50,531 bases of DNA from a virus. The stretch is taken from IMG/VR virus record IMGVR_UViG_3300042559_000940, positions 1 through 50,531 of that record; one strand, given 5' to 3'. The position numbers and the translations under genes are program-made. Positions within the stretch are counted from its first letter, which is position 1; each line of letters starts with the position of its first letter. Positions 46,857 to 50,531 of the stretch are shown in pieces. The notes under the pieces are model-generated. The model had not been told where the DNA came from and searched no databases. It was given only the letters and a program-made list of their open reading frames with translations.

Positions 46857-46972
46857 TGTGGCATCGTATTGCCAACTTCTTTGAACGTGTTGGCCGTACT
46901 AGAGCATCTGCTGAACTTGCAAGACAAGGATATCATGATCTTGCTAGAAAACTAATTTTGGAGATTGAATAA
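46853..46972 (+). CDS. Small helical protein (39 aa)
   Basis: The peptide MMWHRIANFFERVGRTRASA, then ELARQGYHDLARKLIL, resembles short alphaproteobacterial helical proteins. It starts in an ATGA overlap and its TAA overlaps the next ATG (TAATG). Confidence 0.5.
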   Translation: MMWHRIANFFERVGRTRASAELARQGYHDLARKLILEIE

Positions 46973-47046
46973 TGGCTCACATACCATACTACAACGAAGA
47001 AGAAAAGATTCCTACAAAGGAATCTAAACCAGTTGACAAACAGTAA
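46972..47046 (+). CDS. Tiny hydrophilic protein (24 aa)
   Basis: TAATG junction with the previous gene. The sequence begins MAHIPYYNEEEKIPTKES and is likely disordered. It is the last overlapping member before the 58-base gap. Confidence 0.35.
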   Translation: MAHIPYYNEEEKIPTKESKPVDKQ

Positions 47047-47103
47047 ATACTCTGTTACATTAACAACACGTAACACAAACACACAGATACAGGAGAACAC
47101 AAA

Positions 47104-47415
47104 ATGAACGATTACGCGAAACAAATGCAAGAAGCCGCACAGGCATTCGGCGAACAACTAAAGGCAGCAATGCCTCGAGTAACTTTTAATAAAAATGGAT
47201 ATGAAATTAGAGCCCAGGTCCTTGAAATGGCTCAAAGCCAAGTCTGGCAAGACTACCACACCAAGTGGGGCCAGTATGAAACCAGTGTTTCAAAAGATGG
47301 CAAGGAAGTTGTAACCAAAGTAGAAATGCCGCAAGTACCTGGTGCTGACCAAGTGCTGGAAGCTGCTGAAAAGTTCTACAACTTTGTAAACGGTAATGTT
47401 GGTAAAAAAGATTAA
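47104..47415 (+). CDS. Phasin-like helical protein (103 aa)
   Basis: Helical composition (DYAKQMQEAAQAFGEQLKAA, ADQVLEAAEKFYNFVNGN) is reminiscent of phasins or stress-adaptor proteins. AGGAGAACACAAA precedes the ATG. The upstream repeat ACAAACACACAGA (47075-47087) matches that of the first gene of the cluster. Role unknown. Confidence 0.55.
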   Translation: MNDYAKQMQEAAQAFGEQLKAAMPRVTFNKNGYEIRAQVLEMAQSQVWQDYHTKWGQYETSVSKDGKEVVTKVEMPQVPGADQVLEAAEKFYNFVNGNVGKKD

Positions 47416-47477
47416 ATAAACTGTAAACTTATTATTAAAGATCCGGGCATAGCCTGTTTATTATATATTATAGAAAG

Positions 47478-47504
47478 CCCCTGTTAGTGTAATGCTAGCA
47501 GGGG
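47478..47504. terminator. Terminator between convergent genes
   Basis: CCCCTGTTAG (47478-47487) pairs with CTAGCAGGGG (47495-47504) (one G-U). T-rich flanks on both sides suggest use in both directions, for the phasin-like gene and the large tail fibre. Confidence 0.65.
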
Positions 47505-47539
47505 TTAAACGTTTTACGCACCTCTAATCATGCATCCGC

Positions 47540-50176
47540 TTATAATATACGTTCGGCTATAATATTGTAACCTGTTGTAGTACCGTTGTCGCTACGCATA
47601 AATGTCACACGATAGATACGACCTGCTGCTTTATCCTGTAGTGTAGCTGTATAAGTATCGCCAGAGGCGTCCATGCCGGCAGCAGTATATAAACTAGTCC
47701 AAGCACTGCTTGATACAATAGTACCGGTGCTACCTGTTTGTTGAATTGCACTACCGTTTCTTGCGGCTACTACTGTCCAGGCAAGATTCCTTGATGAACC
47801 GTTGCCAATAACCTGCGGAAATATACCGCCTTGGTTGCTGATGCGGAAACGCATATCATCAATGGTTAGTTCAGTGTCGATTGCAGAATTGAATGGCAGT
47901 CTACCAAGACTAGGTGTTCTTGCTGTTACAGTTGCGCCAGTGTTAACATTAAACGCAGTAGGACTCATAGTCAACACATTGGTGAATGCGTTGCTACTAC
48001 GGAACTGGAACTGTCCCTGAGTTGTTCCGCCAGTGCTAACATCGAAATACATATTAGTAAGTCCGTTAGTAAGATTACGTAGAGCACCTTCAAGCGGCAT
48101 TTGTAATGCTACACCACTTTCAGCGGCAGTACCAGCAATGAACGCTGTTGCGGCATTACTTGTGATACTAGCAGTTGTACCTATAGTTTTGCCACTGGCC
48201 ATTGACAAGTTATTGTTGATTGTGGTAGTACCAGTGCTTGCGCCCATATTCAATGCTGTGGCTGCACCGGCAAAGTTTACTGTAGTTGCCGTTGTGTTAA
48301 CTAACGGGAATGTAGTTTGATTGGTAGTAATACCGCCACTGGCATTTAGTGCTAGTGTACCTGTTGTTGTGATAGCACCACTGCTTAAACTTGTTAGTGT
48401 TCCAACTGATGTTAAACTACTATTAACAATGTTACTGCCTAATGTGTTGCCGTTCAATACAGTATTACCACCTATGTAGTAAGCACTACCGGCAACAATG
48501 TCTATGTTACCATTAGCATAGATGTTTGAAGCGACACCTAATACTCCGCCAATGTTAACAGAGTTACCAGCGGCATTATATGATGCGCCTACTCCAGCAT
48601 TGTTGAATCTTACTAATCCACTAGAAGTCAACGATGTAAGTGTACCTACACTGGTTAAACTACTAGATACTACTGTTGAGTTTAATGTTGTGCCAGTTAG
48701 TGTTCCTGCGGCGGCTGTTATAGTAATAGCCGCACTACCATCAAAGTCTACGCCATTGATAGCACGGGCTGTAGTCAATGTTGCGGCAGATCCTGTGGTG
48801 TTTTGATTTAGTGTAGGTATATCTGAAGCAACAATAGCACGGAATGTTGGAGCACCGTTGTCTGCATTTGGTGCAGCTAGGAAATATTTTGCCGTCTTGC
48901 TGGCATAAGGATTCTTTGTGTCGCCATAGTTATCATCCAGTGCAATAGTAACTGCGGTGCTGCCGTTGAAACTTGTTCCACTCAGTCCTGTGCCAATAGT
49001 CAGTGCTTCAGTGGTAGAACTATCGCCAGTGTAGGCAGAGTATTGTGTAGTGCTGTCTGGGAACTCAATAGTACCTTGATTAGTGAAAGACCAGTTTACC
49101 GAAGTTGATGAACCAGGTATACCTGTTACTAAATTGATATCAACAGCACCATCGCCGGCCGTTATAGTTGTTTGTGCAGGGGCACTTGGGAAAAATTCAG
49201 CGGCAGTCCATTGTAGGGTGGTGCTTGTACCAGTCCAGGCGGTTGCTTGTTCTGTACCGTCCGGGAATGTTAGTATCCCGTCATAGTCAAACTGCCAGCG
49301 TTCTTCAGTAGCAAATGCTGGAAGACCCCACCAAGTGCTAATTCTAACACCAGTGGCAAGATCAGCAACAACTTCAGACTTGAATGGGCTTTCAGTCCCG
49401 AATGATCCAGCAACCTTAATTATGTTATCTGTGCTACCCTGGGTAATTGTAACAGCACCTTCTGCATCGCTACTGGTGGTGATTCCGCCTGCGCCTATAA
49501 ATTTAACTGTTTCGCCTGTGCTTATTAGTCGTTGAGTCGAATCGTCGCCTGCAACTGAAAATTGATATGTGCTACTGAGATTAGGTTTATCTGTTAGGTC
49601 ATTATAACTACCCGAGAACAGTGTAGGCTTATTAGACAAATCAGTATAACTACCTGAGAATAGTGTGGGTTTGTTTGATAAATCGTTGTAACTGATTGTA
49701 CCAACTGATGTTAAGTATCCTGCGCCGGCATGATCACCCCACCCATATGCTGTATCCCAGTTTGTTATCTGTGTGCTGGTTATATTGTAGGACGCATGTC
49801 CTACAAACACCGGATCAGTTTCTGTATAACCGGTAATAAATCCAGCACCGTTGGTCAACTGATTGGTGTTTGTGGGTATTGTGGGCTTGTTGGTTAGGTC
49901 GTTGTAACTGCCACTGAATCCACTTATAACTTGGTTGTTGATTGTGATAGTGGTGCCATCGATTTTAACACCACCTTTGACTGTGGTAGTTGCAGTAGGC
50001 AATGTGTAGCTGCTACCACCTGCTCCTCCGACTGCTACACCGCCAGGAGTTTCGCCGTCGCCGATGCGTATGCTGTTGGTAATACTATCATACCACAGAC
50101 GATCCTTTTCGCCTAAGCGAGTATCGCCGTCATTGTAATTGCGTCTTTGAGTGCGAAAATCTTGTGTGAATGCCAT
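47540..50176 (-). CDS. Large tail-fibre protein with short tandem repeats (878 aa)
   Basis: The N-terminus (NDGDTRLGEKDRLWYDSITN) is the attachment region of T4-like marine fibres. The middle carries 14-residue repeats of the form SYNDLSNKPTLFSG, about 42 bp each (DNA region about 49590-49720), and more diffuse SSLTSVGTLTSL repeats. The C-terminal tip is a distinct beta domain. A late-like GATAAATA lies at 50196-50203. Confidence 0.83.
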   Translation of the reverse strand: MAFTQDFRTQRRNYNDGDTRLGEKDRLWYDSITNSIRIGDGETPGGVAVGGAGGSSYTLPTATTTVKGGVKIDGTTITINNQVISGFSGSYNDLTNKPTIPTNTNQLTNGAGFITGYTETDPVFVGHASYNITSTQITNWDTAYGWGDHAGAGYLTSVGTISYNDLSNKPTLFSGSYTDLSNKPTLFSGSYNDLTDKPNLSSTYQFSVAGDDSTQRLISTGETVKFIGAGGITTSSDAEGAVTITQGSTDNIIKVAGSFGTESPFKSEVVADLATGVRISTWWGLPAFATEERWQFDYDGILTFPDGTEQATAWTGTSTTLQWTAAEFFPSAPAQTTITAGDGAVDINLVTGIPGSSTSVNWSFTNQGTIEFPDSTTQYSAYTGDSSTTEALTIGTGLSGTSFNGSTAVTIALDDNYGDTKNPYASKTAKYFLAAPNADNGAPTFRAIVASDIPTLNQNTTGSAATLTTARAINGVDFDGSAAITITAAAGTLTGTTLNSTVVSSSLTSVGTLTSLTSSGLVRFNNAGVGASYNAAGNSVNIGGVLGVASNIYANGNIDIVAGSAYYIGGNTVLNGNTLGSNIVNSSLTSVGTLTSLSSGAITTTGTLALNASGGITTNQTTFPLVNTTATTVNFAGAATALNMGASTGTTTINNNLSMASGKTIGTTASITSNAATAFIAGTAAESGVALQMPLEGALRNLTNGLTNMYFDVSTGGTTQGQFQFRSSNAFTNVLTMSPTAFNVNTGATVTARTPSLGRLPFNSAIDTELTIDDMRFRISNQGGIFPQVIGNGSSRNLAWTVVAARNGSAIQQTGSTGTIVSSSAWTSLYTAAGMDASGDTYTATLQDKAAGRIYRVTFMRSDNGTTTGYNIIAERIL

Positions 50177-50198
50177 CTAAATACCCTAGTTAGAGTAT

Positions 50199-50489
50199 TT
50201 ATCGTTGCAAACCTGCTAGTGTTTTTAGATTAGCAATGCTATCTTCTTGATCATCTGCTGGTTCTTCGCCTATAGTTTCGTCATCGATCATTTTATTGAT
50301 AACCGGTGACTTTTTGCCCAACTCTGCTTTCTTGAGTTCTAGTTCTTGTTGTAGTGGATTCATCATCACAGGATTTTGATCAAGTTCTTCATCGTCCTTG
50401 GCATCCTTGCCTGCAACATTCACACGTGGTTTAACCCCATCTAGATCAATGGTAATCGGAATGTTTATTGTGATCTCGTCCATACGCAT
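50199..50489 (-). CDS. Conserved small phage protein (96 aa)
   Basis: Beta-rich N-terminus (MRMDEITINIPITIDLDGVK) followed by an acidic helical region (NPLQQELELKKAELGKKSP). Similar short genes lie upstream of large fibres in marine T4-like phages. A late-like GATAAATA lies at 50495-50502. Confidence 0.65.
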   Translation of the reverse strand: MRMDEITINIPITIDLDGVKPRVNVAGKDAKDDEELDQNPVMMNPLQQELELKKAELGKKSPVINKMIDDETIGEEPADDQEDSIANLKTLAGLQR

Positions 50490-50494
50490 AATGT

Positions 50495-50502
50495 TATTTA
50501 TC
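50495..50502 (-). promoter_or_regulatory. Late-promoter-like GATAAATA (one of a set)
   Basis: One of many minus-strand (A/T/G/C)ATAAATA sites upstream of genes: 14061-14068, 14657-14664, 25184-25191, 31251-31258, 36482-36489, 38554-38561, 40523-40530, 41889-41896, 46124-46131, 50196-50203 and 50495-50502. Two perfect TATAAATA copies lie at 28513-28520 and 28887-28894. T4 late sites read TATAAATA. Confidence 0.45.
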
Positions 50503-50531
50503 TCTTAATAAATCTCTCGCCACTGTATAGT

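Noticed and set aside
49590-49720. CRISPR array
   Set aside because: The repeats are in frame, vary as protein repeats do and have no spacers.
1-50531. Bacterial chromosome fragment
   Set aside because: PAAR, tail fibres, a prohead-like protein, late-type promoters and a dense tRNA cluster favour a T4-like phage. A host contig would not usually mix these with nrdAB in this order.

Overview
The window looks like part of a large lytic T4-like (myovirus-type) marine phage genome, not a bacterial chromosome. It carries tightly packed, mostly minus-strand genes with frequent ATGA or TAATG overlaps, a tRNA cluster, a class Ia ribonucleotide reductase with glutaredoxin, a PAAR spike-tip protein, a prohead-core-like protein, two tail-fibre or tailspike proteins, and repeated TATAAATA/GATAAATA sites that resemble T4 late promoters. 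An alphaproteobacterial host (SAR11-like or a relative) is inferred from a circularly permuted tmRNA, DUF1127- and DUF3563-like small proteins, and curli, bS21 and PstS genes of the kind I recall from pelagimyophages. I could not test host or novelty against a database.

Layout. 1-1700: a minus-strand tRNA cluster (Ile-GAT, Lys-TTT, Phe-GAA, Tyr-GTA, Glu-TTC, Met-CAT, Cys-GCA, plus a partial tRNA at the edge), with three structured elements that are not normal tRNAs. 1707-9552: small, mostly unrecognised early-type genes, including a short TilS, a GIY-YIG nuclease, translation initiation factor IF-1 and an AbrB-like protein behind a structured two-promoter leader. 9769-10902: an ornithine/lysine-type decarboxylase. 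11000-11975: three plus-strand membrane-protein genes. 12017-19555: a minus-strand cluster reading csgF, csgG, curlin, FecR protein, discoidin-curlin adhesin, barrel-like protein, small protein and a CHASE2 class III nucleotide cyclase. 19611-23056: bilin reductase, heme oxygenase, ClpS, small heat-shock protein, GMP reductase and ribosomal protein bS21. 23049-28482: membrane and coiled-coil protein, secreted nuclease, porin-like protein and nitroreductase. 28585-28880: permuted tmRNA. 28958-30020: pstS with tandem Pho-box-like repeats. 30026-36447: small genes, PAAR, glutaredoxin, nrdB and nrdA. 36485-46107: fibre, nuclease, prohead-like protein with a probable -1 frameshift extension, and a ligase/nucleotidyltransferase/GNAT group. 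46300-47415: a plus-strand string of overlapping tiny ORFs. 47540-50489: a large tail fibre and a small protein.

How the genes fit together. One theme is control of host translation and proteolysis: tRNAs, TilS, IF-1, bS21, tmRNA, ClpS and HSP20. A second is nucleotide and polyamine supply: NrdAB, glutaredoxin, GuaC and decarboxylase. A third is changing the host envelope and signalling: curli secretion and fibre proteins with FecR and a cyclase, a porin-like protein, and PstS under a Pho box. Control appears to combine host sigma70-like promoters (TTGACA - 16 to 19 - TATAAT-like) with phage late promoters.
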